Shown here piece by piece: positions 1 to 5,126 of a stretch of 8,009 nucleotides of DNA. How positions within the stretch are numbered: position 1 is the stretch's first letter; each line of letters opens with the position of its first letter. Both the position numbers and the translations under genes were made by a program. Source of the stretch: DATKWS01 sp035529435 (GTDB lineage Bacteria > Krumholzibacteriota > Krumholzibacteriia > Krumholzibacteriales > Krumholzibacteriaceae); contig DATKWS010000019.1 of assembly GCA_035529435.1 (NCBI GenBank), forward strand, positions 1-8,009. Reading direction: 5' to 3'. Under the pieces are notes generated by a model that was not told the DNA's origin, made no database searches, and saw nothing but the letters and a program-made list of their open reading frames with translations.

Positions 1-285
1 TGTCTCACACACTCCGGCGCGACGGCCCGCATGATGGCGAGCCACCGTCCCTCCGTGCCCATACTCGCCCTGACCGACCTTCAGACGGTCGCGAGGCAAA
101 TGGCGCTCGTCTGGGGCGTGAAGCCGGTCCGCGTCGACCGGATAGACGAGACGGAAACGGTCTTCGCGACCGTAAAAGAGAGGCTGCTCGAGGCGGGCTA
201 CGGCGGGCGGATGGTTCTCACGGCCGGCATCCCCACCAGGGAAAAGGAGCCGACAAACACGATCCATATCGTCGAAGTCGAGTAA
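1..285 (+). CDS. pyk: Pyruvate kinase, C-terminal fragment (5' end outside window)
   Basis: This is the last 94 residues of pyruvate kinase, which converts phosphoenolpyruvate and ADP to pyruvate and ATP in glycolysis in the cytoplasm. The frame is open from base 1, so the gene starts upstream; the ATG codons at 31 and 34 are internal. The visible part matches the C-terminal alpha/beta domain: a Thr-x-Ser-Gly-x-Thr-Ala-Arg motif near the start (LTHSGATAR), the following HRPSVPILALT strand corresponding to the usual RPxxPIxAxT, then a helix and the terminal strand-turn region with GIPTREKEPTNTIHI, close to the family's G-x-P-x-x-x-x-G-x-T-N-x-I/L ending. This domain carries the allosteric site in regulated pyruvate kinases, but the effector cannot be read here. 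The stop TAA is at 283-285. No clear intrinsic terminator follows at once; AT-rich DNA begins directly after the stop. The family assignment is secure. Confidence 0.93.
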   Translation, partial: CLTHSGATARMMASHRPSVPILALTDLQTVARQMALVWGVKPVRVDRIDETETVFATVKERLLEAGYGGRMVLTAGIPTREKEPTNTIHIVEVE

Positions 286-447
286 AATTTATTTACGCAT
301 ACATCTCTTTCGTTAAAAATATTAACTCTCCGTAAGCGCGAAGAAATTGTGAAAACACATTGCAGTACATGCAACTACAGCAATTATAAACATTAGTTGA
401 AAAGCATATATGATTACTAATAAGTAAGTTATAATCTTTTTCCACAT
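286..447. other. AT-rich island between converging genes
   Basis: About 160 bp of strongly AT-rich DNA, roughly 70 percent A+T by eye, sits in an otherwise GC-rich window. It contains a perfect TATAAT at 430-435 on the plus strand but no good -35 box at the right distance, so I do not call a promoter. It ends abruptly at a 14-bp perfect GC palindrome at 448-461. A 41-codon minus-strand ORF covers most of it and is listed separately. The composition could mean a recently acquired segment, a nucleoid-protein binding region, or simply relaxed intergenic sequence. Confidence 0.6.
322..447 (-). CDS. Possible 41-residue single-span membrane peptide
   Basis: The minus-strand ORF runs from ATG (445-447) to TAA (322-324). 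The peptide starts MWKK, has one continuous hydrophobic stretch from about residue 5 to 29 (rich in Ile, Leu, Val, Ala, Phe) and ends in a short polar tail, LTES. This is the layout of a small inner-membrane peptide with an N-in positive anchor. There are two Cys, near residues 27 and 31. Against it: there is no Shine-Dalgarno, because the bases just upstream are the GC palindrome at 448-461, and AT-rich DNA readily yields hydrophobic codons by chance. Its codons are far more AT-rich than those of every neighbour. I do not recognise a family. It would lie downstream of the hairpin at 670-702 and so would need its own promoter, which I cannot identify. Confidence 0.25.
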   Translation of the reverse strand: MWKKIITYLLVIIYAFQLMFIIAVVACTAMCFHNFFALTES

Positions 448-461
448 GCCGCGCGCGCGGC
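448..461. repeat. 14-bp perfect GC palindrome
   Basis: The 14 bases GCCGCGCGCGCGGC read the same on both strands and mark the right edge of the AT-rich island. They directly abut the ATG of the possible 41-codon ORF. This could be a protein-binding site or could fold as a short hairpin in RNA; no T-run follows on either strand, so it is not a convincing terminator. Confidence 0.5.
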
Positions 462-589
462 GATCCGGCCGGGCAACCTGGTCACTATTTCATTCCAATT
501 TCTGGCATGAATTTTGAATACATAATGATGTAGCCTTAGTTGAGCTCGCGGTTTTTTTTAGTTTGGGTGTTCCCCCCAACGCTAAGAAA

Positions 590-702
590 AAGGCTCGGTA
601 AGGTTCGATTGAGTGAGCCGAAGGTGGCCTGAGCAGCGTGATCGAAGAATAAACCTCCTTCGGGAATGCACAAAGGGTGAGCGGTCGGCGCTCACCCTTT
701 GT
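590..702. other. Structured intergenic segment, possible small RNA of unknown class
   Basis: Two helices follow each other here. The first pairs 618-627 with 654-663: seven base pairs, a T-T mismatch, then two more, around a 26-nt loop. The second is the hairpin at 670-702. Smaller complementarities include 604-609 with 641-646 and 590-594 with 615-619, which would be alternatives or further folding. A bubble-bearing hairpin followed by a terminator-like hairpin would suit a small RNA on the plus strand ending near 702. I could not match it to 6S RNA, SRP RNA, tmRNA, RNase P RNA or a tRNA. It could equally be a dispersed repeat or mobile-element remnant. No plausible protein is encoded on either strand. 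Confidence 0.25.
670..702. terminator. Strong hairpin between converging genes, probable bidirectional terminator
   Basis: This is a perfect 14-bp stem (670-683 with 689-702) closed by a 5-nt loop. It starts ACAAAGGGTGAGC and returns as its exact complement. It lies about 70 bp beyond the stop of the minus-strand thiolase/DUF35 operon, between that operon and the converging pyruvate kinase gene, which is the usual place for a shared terminator. There is no real T-run on either side (plus side CATTCATG, minus side GCATTCCC), so it may instead protect a 3' end or belong to a structured RNA or inverted-repeat element. Confidence 0.5.
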
Positions 703-771
703 CATTCATGCTACAGCCTACGGTTCGGTCCGGCGATGGCCCGCCTGTCGATCAATCCACCGCGCGCTTGT

Positions 772-1266
772 TCAGCGCTTCCCGCGGACCTGTTTCACCG
801 GTCCGAATCCCACGATGTCCTCTAATTCACCGGTGCGTTTGTTCTTGGGCTTGAATATTGCCTCGACGGGCATCCCGAGCGCGATGTCATCCGGCGCGAT
901 TCCCACGAGGTAGTGGATCAATCCACCATCCGTACCGGCGATCTTGATCATTGCGAGTATCCGCGGCCGCTCCTTGTCCGAGCCGTCCATATTCTTGAAC
1001 GATACGGTGAAGCTCTCGATGAATCCCAACGTTCCCACGTCGATATACTTCTCGAGCTTGGCGAAGCAGCGATCGCAGTATATCTTCGGGGGCACGAAGG
1101 TGACATCACAGCATGCGCAGTGGGTCCCGAGGAAGGTGCCCTTGTCCTTTACGGCCCTAAAGAACTTCTCGCCGGCGAGGCCGTACGTGTAGACGTAATC
1201 GACGGGGATCTGTCCTTCCCAGTACGTCGGTTTCGTCGTATTCGTGATCTTCTCGGTTATTGCCAT
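772..1266 (-). CDS. DUF35 zinc-ribbon/OB-fold protein B (thiolase partner)
   Basis: A 164-residue member of the DUF35 family, small proteins with a rubredoxin-like zinc ribbon and an OB fold that bind acyl-CoA and form complexes with thiolase-fold enzymes. The zinc ribbon is at residues 50-67: CACC, ten residues, then CDRC, giving four Cys ligands (C50, C53, C64, C67). The OB fold follows: a GTLGFIESFTVSF strand around residues 78-90, a central strand at 103-110, and VGIAPDDIALGMPVEAIFKP near 121-140, the characteristic end of the fold. The C terminus is basic (RGKR). I chose the ATG at 1264-1266 because GGGAGA lies six bases upstream and the family similarity begins soon after; an in-frame extension to 1389 would overlap the preceding gene. 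It is the last gene of the operon, 28 bp after DUF35 protein A. Its role is inferred to be substrate loading or assembly for one of the two thiolase-fold proteins. Confidence 0.88.
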   Translation of the reverse strand: MAITEKITNTTKPTYWEGQIPVDYVYTYGLAGEKFFRAVKDKGTFLGTHCACCDVTFVPPKIYCDRCFAKLEKYIDVGTLGFIESFTVSFKNMDGSDKERPRILAMIKIAGTDGGLIHYLVGIAPDDIALGMPVEAIFKPKNKRTGELEDIVGFGPVKQVRGKR

Positions 1267-1294
1267 TGTCGTTCTCCCTCTCTCTGCCGTTCCA

Positions 1295-1855
1295 TCAGCG
1301 CTTGCGCCGGGCGCCGCCGCGCTTTGCCTTCGCCCCTGAGCGGAGCGGTTTGAAATAGAGAATATCGGTGATCGCGCCTGTGCGTTCATCCTCGGGTTTC
1401 CATACGGCCTTCACCTTCATTCCCACCGCAACGTCGTTCGGATCGATTTCGCCGAGCATGTGCATGATCCCCATTCCCTCCGAGGCTCCGTCTATCTCGA
1501 TGACGGCGGGAATGAGCGGTGGCTCGTCCGCGCCGCGGCGCGAGGCGTCCCAGTTGACATGCACGATGCTGAACGTATTCACCGTGCCGGTGTCCTTCAG
1601 GAACATCCACTCGTCGGTCGGCCGGAAACACAGCTCACAGAACATCCGCGGCGGGAGCATGATGCGGTGGCACTTGTAACAGATGCGGGCGACGATGCGG
1701 CCGCTGCGGAGCTCGGCGAGGTACCGGCCGATCGCGACGCCGTCGTCCCACGCGTATGCGAGGTTCGGCTTGAACTTCGTCGTGAGTACCTTGCCCTGCT
1801 TGATGTCGGACGAGCGGAGCGCGGTTCCCCCGAGTTCGTAATCTTCAAGCTTCAT
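1295..1855 (-). CDS. DUF35 zinc-ribbon/OB-fold protein A (thiolase partner)
   Basis: A 186-residue DUF35 family protein, a paralogue of the next gene. The zinc ribbon at residues 59-76 is CYKC, ten residues, CELC (ligands C59, C62, C73, C76). The OB fold follows, with DTGTVNTFSIVHVNW at 88-102, PAVIEIDG at 116-123, and DPNDVAVGMKVKAVWKPEDE at 138-157. An N-terminal extension of about 40 residues, containing the AYAWDDGVAIGRYL stretch, precedes the ribbon and probably forms the helical part contacting the thiolase. The C terminus is very basic (KAKRGGARRKR), as in its paralogue. Start: ATG at 1853-1855, with AAGGAGA seven bases upstream. Its ATG overlaps the stop of a 14-codon mini-ORF (ATGA), so its translation may be coupled. 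Homologous partners are known in archaeal acetoacetyl-CoA thiolase/HMG-CoA synthase complexes, in benzoylsuccinyl-CoA thiolase and in bacterial steroid side-chain aldolases; which reaction applies here is unknown. Confidence 0.88.
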   Translation of the reverse strand: MKLEDYELGGTALRSSDIKQGKVLTTKFKPNLAYAWDDGVAIGRYLAELRSGRIVARICYKCHRIMLPPRMFCELCFRPTDEWMFLKDTGTVNTFSIVHVNWDASRRGADEPPLIPAVIEIDGASEGMGIMHMLGEIDPNDVAVGMKVKAVWKPEDERTGAITDILYFKPLRSGAKAKRGGARRKR

Positions 1856-1896
1856 TGTCCGATCTCCTTGGCATGTTTGGTTACGATTTCCTTCAT
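1852..1896 (-). CDS. 14-codon mini-ORF coupled to DUF35 gene A
   Basis: In the 86-bp gap between thiolase B and DUF35 gene A, the minus strand has ATG at 1894-1896, preceded by GAGG eight bases upstream. Fourteen codons follow, giving MKEIVTKHAKEIGQ and then TGA at 1852-1854. The stop overlaps the ATG of the DUF35 gene in an ATGA junction, and the DUF35 Shine-Dalgarno lies inside the mini-ORF. This arrangement is typical of translational coupling. The peptide is charged and could form an amphipathic helix. It may be a leader that sets the amount of DUF35 protein relative to the thiolases, or the remnant of a longer gene. Chance is possible at this length. Confidence 0.35.
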   Translation of the reverse strand: MKEIVTKHAKEIGQ

Positions 1897-1912
1897 CGCT
1901 CTATCCTCATAT

Positions 1913-1934
1913 CCCCGCCGGAGCGCCGGCGGGG
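1913..1934 (-). other. Intra-operon GC hairpin after thiolase gene B
   Basis: CCCCGCCGG pairs perfectly with CCGGCGGGG (1913-1921 with 1926-1934) around a 4-nt loop. It starts eight bases after the stop of thiolase gene B, on the minus strand. No T-run follows, so it is unlikely to stop transcription completely. The position between the thiolase and DUF35 halves of the operon suits an mRNA stability or processing element that sets unequal expression. Confidence 0.55.
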
Positions 1935-1941
1935 AATGCGT

Positions 1942-3105
1942 TCAGTTTCTCATCACGACGACCGTTCCCATCTGCATCAGGTCGCCCCATGCCTGGGCGA
2001 GGCCGCAGCGCGGCTTACCCGGCACCTGGCGCTTGCCCGCTTCACCGCGGAGCTGGAGAAAGATCTCGATGATCTTCATGAGGCCGGTCGCGGCGATCGG
2101 GTTGCCGACGCCCAGGGCGCCGCCCGAGGGACAGATCGGAAGATTGCCGTCGCGTGCCGTGACCCCGTCCGCGGTGAGACGCGCGGCCTCGCCGCGCGGG
2201 CAGAGCATCAGGCCCTCCATGTGGTGCAGTTCCTTGTAGTCGAATGGATCGTACGGCTCGGCCACGTGAATTTCCTTGCTGGGCTCGGTGATCCCGGCCA
2301 TCTCGTAGGCCATCCGCGCCGCCGTCTCGACGTAGCGCGGATAGCAGAGATCACGCGTCGCCCAGTATGCCGTGTCGATGGAAAAACCGATGCCGTCGAT
2401 CCAGACCGGCTTCTCGGTGAGGCGCCGTGCGACGCGCTCGCTGGCCAGGACGACCGCCGCGGCCCCATCGGAGGCGGGGCTGATATCGAGCCGGTTGACC
2501 GGCCAGGCGAGCGTTTCGGAATTCAGTACATCCTCGACCGTTATCGCCTCGGCCACCTGTGCCGAGGGGTGATCGAGGGCGTTCTTCTTGTTCTTCACCG
2601 AGACCCGCGCGATGTCCGCCTTGGAGATGCCGTACGCCTGCATGTACCGGTTCATCTCGAGCGCGAATATCCAGATCAGGTTCGGCATGAGCGGCTGCTC
2701 GGTGGTGTGATCGAAGATCGTGAGGAATGCGCCCTGCGGGTGCGGCACGCATGACGACATCTTCTCCTCGGCCACGACGAGACAGATGTCCGCCATCCCG
2801 CTCGCCACGTGGAACCAGCCGTGGATCGGGCTGAATACACCGGTGCCGCCCCCCACGTAGTTCCGCATGTACGGTTTTCTGAACGCCCCCGCGCCGTCCG
2901 CGAGGTATTCACCCTTCATGTGGACGCCGTCGAAGGCGTCCGGCGCGGTGCCGAGCGTGACGCAGTCGACCTCATCGAGTGTCAGTTCGCAGGAGTCGAG
3001 GGCCATCTTCGCGGCCTGCCAACTGAGCTCCTTTCCCGTCTCCTGCGCGCGCCGGACGAATTTGGTGATTCCGGCTCCCACTATTGCCACTTTTCTATAT
3101 CCCAT
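1942..3105 (-). CDS. Thiolase-fold protein B (SCP-x/acetyl-CoA acetyltransferase-like, active-site residues replaced)
   Basis: A 387-residue thiolase-superfamily protein of the SCP-x/lipid-transfer type that works with DUF35 partners. The N terminus, GYRKVAIVGAGITKF, is the typical first strand. The N-terminal domain includes VASGMADICLVVAEEKMSS (100-118), equivalent to the family's SG-x-x-D-x-x-L-V-V-G-x-E-K-M, and the C-terminal domain includes PSGGALGVGNPIAATG (326-341). The nucleophilic Cys normally lies about 18 residues before that SG; here the position falls in a Gly-rich stretch (VGGGTG, 84-89) with no Cys. The usual His of the GHPxGATG motif is Asn335. The motif near the C terminus reads LAQAWGD rather than the HNxGG common in related thiolases. 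Start: ATG at 3103-3105 with AGGAGG nine bases upstream, overlapping the stop of gene A; a longer in-frame start would intrude into gene A. Thiol-dependent acyl transfer looks unlikely; an aldolase-type or structural role is inferred. Confidence 0.85.
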   Translation of the reverse strand: MGYRKVAIVGAGITKFVRRAQETGKELSWQAAKMALDSCELTLDEVDCVTLGTAPDAFDGVHMKGEYLADGAGAFRKPYMRNYVGGGTGVFSPIHGWFHVASGMADICLVVAEEKMSSCVPHPQGAFLTIFDHTTEQPLMPNLIWIFALEMNRYMQAYGISKADIARVSVKNKKNALDHPSAQVAEAITVEDVLNSETLAWPVNRLDISPASDGAAAVVLASERVARRLTEKPVWIDGIGFSIDTAYWATRDLCYPRYVETAARMAYEMAGITEPSKEIHVAEPYDPFDYKELHHMEGLMLCPRGEAARLTADGVTARDGNLPICPSGGALGVGNPIAATGLMKIIEIFLQLRGEAGKRQVPGKPRCGLAQAWGDLMQMGTVVVMRN

Positions 3106-3118
3106 TGCAAGAGACCTC

Positions 3119-4270
3119 CTACCTGTTCGAGAGAATGGCGACTGCCCCCGTTGCGGTGGGCACGCCGCGCCATGTCTGCGCGAGCCCGACCTCGACGTCG
3201 TGAATCTGCCGCGTGCCGGCTTCACCGCGAAGCTGTTCGACGAGCTCGAGTATCTTCTGTGCGCCGGAGGCCTCGAAGAGGTGTCCGACGCCGAGCGCGC
3301 CGCCCGATACGTTCACTGGAAGCTCACCGGCGATGGCGGTGACGCCCGTCTCGACGAGGTGCGCCGCTTCCCCCGGCATGCAGAGCCTCAGGGCTTCCAT
3401 GTGCTGGAGCTCCTTGAATGAGTATTCATCGCATATCTCGAAGAAATCGATCTCCGCAGCCGGGTTGCTGATGCCCGCCATCCGGTAGGCCATATCGGCG
3501 GCCAGCTGCGCATACGCGGCCTCGCCCCAGTCGCGCATCTCAAGGGTGGGCGTGTCGGAGCACCAGCCCACGCCCTCGATCCAAACGGGTGCGTTGGTAA
3601 GAGAATTTGCCGTCTCACCGTCGGCGAGGACGACGACCACCGCGCCGTCGGCGTGCTGCGCGATGTCGAGGCGGTGGAGCGGGAGCGAGATCGGTGCGGA
3701 GTTCAGTACGTCATGGGCGTCGATCTCGGCGCCGAAGGCGGCATACGGATTATGCAGGGCATTCCCCATGTTCTTCGCGACTACCTCGGCGCAACTCAGC
3801 GAGGAGGTGCATGTTTCGAACATGTAGCGCGTCATCTCGAGCCCCGCGATCGTGTGCGGGGTCTCGCGCAGCGGCCTGTTGTAGATGGGATCGAGGGCGA
3901 ATCCCATGAGCTCCCCGATGTTCATCACGTTCGACGCCTTGCTGTGCGCCTCGACCGCCACCGTTTTGAATGCGCCCGTCATGATCATCATGTACCCGGT
4001 CGCCAGCGCCTGGATGAAATCACCCGGCACGGTTTGGGTCGGCCTGAGGACGGCGCCGATCTGGTCCGGGCAGTATTCGTCGGCGATGCTGTACCCCTCC
4101 TGGAAGTCCTCGGTTGCCGTTATGAAACCGCCGATCTCGTCGGGCTCCAGGCCGGCGTCCGTGTACGCCTTCCGGGCTGCATCGAAAATCATTTCGCGGT
4201 ACGAGACATCTGGCGTGATGGGACGGAACCCGGTCGCCCCGATGCCTACGATTGCAACTCGTTTGGTCAT
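3119..4270 (-). CDS. Thiolase-fold protein A (SCP-x/acetyl-CoA acetyltransferase-like, nucleophilic Cys absent)
   Basis: A 383-residue paralogue of the next gene and the first gene of the operon. It begins MTKRVAIVGIGATGF. Clear shared blocks with its neighbour are HDVLNSAPISLPLHRLDI (186-203), a D-G-A-x-x-V-V-L-A strand, KELQHMEALRLCMPGEAAHL (286-305) and SGGALGVGHLFEASG (322-336). His330 is kept in the C-terminal motif, unlike its partner. The usual nucleophilic Cys position falls at TVPGD (80-84), where Pro82 aligns with the Cys by spacing to the downstream M-x-TG element. Start: ATG at 4268-4270 with GAGGTG six bases upstream; a GTG nine bases earlier overlaps that ribosome site and is less likely. 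Gene B follows after 13 bp. The presence of one His-bearing and one Asn-bearing paralogue suggests they pair as unequal subunits with the two DUF35 proteins. Retro-aldol cleavage of a CoA ester, as in Ltp2/ChsH2-type steroid side-chain aldolases, is a reasonable inference; the substrate is unknown. Confidence 0.86.
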   Translation of the reverse strand: MTKRVAIVGIGATGFRPITPDVSYREMIFDAARKAYTDAGLEPDEIGGFITATEDFQEGYSIADEYCPDQIGAVLRPTQTVPGDFIQALATGYMMIMTGAFKTVAVEAHSKASNVMNIGELMGFALDPIYNRPLRETPHTIAGLEMTRYMFETCTSSLSCAEVVAKNMGNALHNPYAAFGAEIDAHDVLNSAPISLPLHRLDIAQHADGAVVVVLADGETANSLTNAPVWIEGVGWCSDTPTLEMRDWGEAAYAQLAADMAYRMAGISNPAAEIDFFEICDEYSFKELQHMEALRLCMPGEAAHLVETGVTAIAGELPVNVSGGALGVGHLFEASGAQKILELVEQLRGEAGTRQIHDVEVGLAQTWRGVPTATGAVAILSNR

Positions 4271-4328
4271 AGAGTTCACCTCGCGTTCTAGGATTTATAC
4301 GGGACGGTGTCTTGCATGCCGCGCCTAC

Positions 4329-4353
4329 GGGCGTTGCGCGTCACAGAACGCCC
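4329..4353 (-). other. Leader hairpin of the thiolase operon
   Basis: GGGCGTT (4329-4335) pairs with AACGCCC (4347-4353) around an 11-nt loop. It lies in the roughly 100-nt leader between the predicted transcription start (about 4374) and the ATG of thiolase gene A. It is a plausible regulatory or stability structure; no known riboswitch was recognised. Confidence 0.35.
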
Positions 4354-4380
4354 CCGTCGTTCGCAAATTTCGGTTGGGGT

Positions 4381-4409
4381 AGTATTGCACAGCTTCAGAT
4401 ATACTTCAA
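4381..4409 (-). promoter_or_regulatory. Predicted sigma70 promoter of the thiolase/DUF35 operon
   Basis: On the minus strand, TTGAAG (4404-4409) is followed by exactly 17 bp and AATACT (4381-4386). Each box matches consensus at four of six positions. Predicted start is near 4374, giving a leader of about 100 nt before the ATG at 4270. Position and spacing are right for the first gene; the -10 box is only moderate. Confidence 0.45.
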
Positions 4410-4541
4410 GAAGAATAAGCAGGATTGAGGGGATGCGGATCGGGGTGGGAGAGAGGCGGGCCTGTGCACACCCACGCCGCCGGAAAATGGTTCGCGCCTC
4501 GGGATAAATAACCGCCCGCTAAAAAGCTGGATGGAAAATAC

Positions 4542-4566
4542 CGGGGGGAGAATTGCTCTCCCCCCG
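4542..4566 (-). terminator. Intrinsic-type terminator of the small peptide unit
   Basis: CGGGGGGAGA (4542-4551) pairs with TCTCCCCCCG (4557-4566): a 10-bp GC-rich stem with a 5-nt loop. Read on the minus strand it is followed after two bases by TATTTTCC, a short T-rich tail, while the plus-strand side (TTCAATTG) is less suitable. It lies about 75 bp beyond the stop of the 34-codon ORF and upstream of the thiolase operon promoter, so it would insulate the two units. Confidence 0.6.
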
Positions 4567-4597
4567 TTCAATTGATACGGAATGAACCTTGGCCCAC

Positions 4598-4624
4598 CCG
4601 CCGGACGATTCGTTCATCCGGCGG
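4598..4624 (-). other. Hairpin in the 3' region of the peptide transcript
   Basis: CCGCCGGA (4598-4605) pairs perfectly with TCCGGCGG (4617-4624) around an 11-nt loop. It starts 17 bases past the TAA of the 34-codon ORF on the minus strand and precedes the terminator at 4542-4566. It may protect the transcript's 3' end or be part of a functional RNA. Confidence 0.45.
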
Positions 4625-4640
4625 CCGTGCGATCACCGTA

Positions 4641-4745
4641 TTACATCAGGTAATCGCTGCCATCCGGCAACGGCAGACGCGGGAACGGCTTTATCGGCCA
4701 AATCGGGGGTTCCCAAGGATCATCCTTGCTGCAGTACATCGCCAT
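4641..4745 (-). CDS. Proline-rich 34-residue peptide with complete expression signals
   Basis: The minus-strand ORF runs from ATG (4743-4745) to TAA (4641-4643). The peptide starts MAMYCSKDDPW and continues with a proline-rich core (PP-I-W-P-I-K-P-F-P-R-L-P-L-P, residues 13-27), ending DGSDYLM. Eight of 34 residues are Pro, several spaced as PxxPxxP, which favours an extended polyproline helix. There are also two Trp and a single Cys5, and no signal peptide or membrane span. The evidence that it is real is the context. The 11-base Shine-Dalgarno AAGGAGGTGAT (4751-4761) is fully complementary to the 16S rRNA tail. A near-consensus promoter lies at 4891-4919, and hairpins follow at 4598-4624 and 4542-4566. 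I do not recognise a family. It could be a small regulatory or binding protein, a secreted or modified peptide precursor, or a leader ORF in a functional RNA. A second in-frame ATG is at codon 3. Confidence 0.6.
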   Translation of the reverse strand: MAMYCSKDDPWEPPIWPIKPFPRLPLPDGSDYLM

Positions 4746-4750
4746 TCTGT

Positions 4751-4761
4751 ATCACCTCCTT
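4751..4761 (-). promoter_or_regulatory. Exceptionally long Shine-Dalgarno of the 34-codon ORF
   Basis: On the minus strand AAGGAGGTGAT is a perfect complement to the 3' tail of 16S rRNA across 11 bases. The AGGAGG core is nine bases from the ATG at 4745, a normal distance. No other gene in the window has a ribosome site of this strength, which implies high translation or tight selection. Confidence 0.7.
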
Positions 4762-4890
4762 TTTCTGTCAAAATGAATCACCGGACCATGATCCGCGCAA
4801 GCCTGACGCACCAATGGAAATCGGATGCTGTTTGCTCTGTTGTCGGCTTTTTTTGTGCTGAAAGTCCCAAAGAATCCCAATGCTGGACGA

Positions 4891-4919
4891 AGTATATACG
4901 ATTGATTGCCGCATTTCAA
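4891..4919 (-). promoter_or_regulatory. Strong sigma70 promoter for the peptide unit
   Basis: On the minus strand, TTGAAA (4914-4919), a 17-bp spacer and TATACT (4891-4896) each match consensus at five of six positions. Transcription would start near 4884, giving a 5' leader of about 140 nt before the ATG at 4745 and a whole transcript of about 345 nt if it ends at the hairpin at 4542-4566. Confidence 0.6.
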
Positions 4920-5087
4920 TATTTCAGTGGCGAAAACCCACGGTACGCCCGTTTTTTTATCTGGAGCGGCGCCGGTCGCACCATGTTCGCACCCGCTCAC
5001 GGGGCGCTGCGGGAATCGTCCACACCGCGGTACCGCCCCGGCGGGCCCGTCAATATCAGATTTTTTTGATTAAATGCACTATCCCTT

Positions 5088-5116
5088 TTGACACGGTGGT
5101 TCAAATACGTTAGATT
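5088..5116 (+). promoter_or_regulatory. Sigma70 promoter of the citrate-lyase-type operon
   Basis: A perfect TTGACA (5088-5093), a 17-bp spacer (5094-5110) and TAGATT (5111-5116, four of six to consensus). An AT-rich stretch with a T7 run lies at 5061-5073, upstream, and could act as an UP-type element. Start is expected near 5123, leaving a leader of about 118 nt before the ATG at 5241. Confidence 0.65.
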
Positions 5117-5126
5117 GTGCCTGTTG

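Noticed and set aside
490..705. 71-codon minus-strand ORF and overlapping plus-strand ORFs at 613-913
   Set aside because: Their codons run through the hairpin at 670-702 and, for the plus-strand ones, into the DUF35 gene. There is no domain or ribosome site; the segment is better explained as structured noncoding DNA.
1267..1389. N-terminal extension of DUF35 protein B to an upstream start at 1389
   Set aside because: It would overlap the 3' end of DUF35 gene A in another frame, and the added residues are low-complexity. The ATG at 1266 has a good ribosome site.
3106..3225. N-terminal extension of thiolase-fold protein B to 3225
   Set aside because: The extension reads antisense-like Arg/Ser-rich sequence inside gene A, whereas ATG 3105 follows an AGGAGG and begins the typical first beta strand.
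4751..4763. Plus-strand ATCACCTCCTTT, identical to the 3' tail of 16S rRNA
   Set aside because: The bases before it do not resemble the 16S end (no GGCTGG or upstream helix 45 sequence). It is the complement of a perfect Shine-Dalgarno on the minus strand, not an rRNA fragment.
4572..5069. Plus-strand ORF of 165 codons across the regulatory region
   Set aside because: It starts at TTG with no ribosome site, has no recognisable domain, shows mixed composition and overlaps two promoters and the better supported minus-strand peptide unit.
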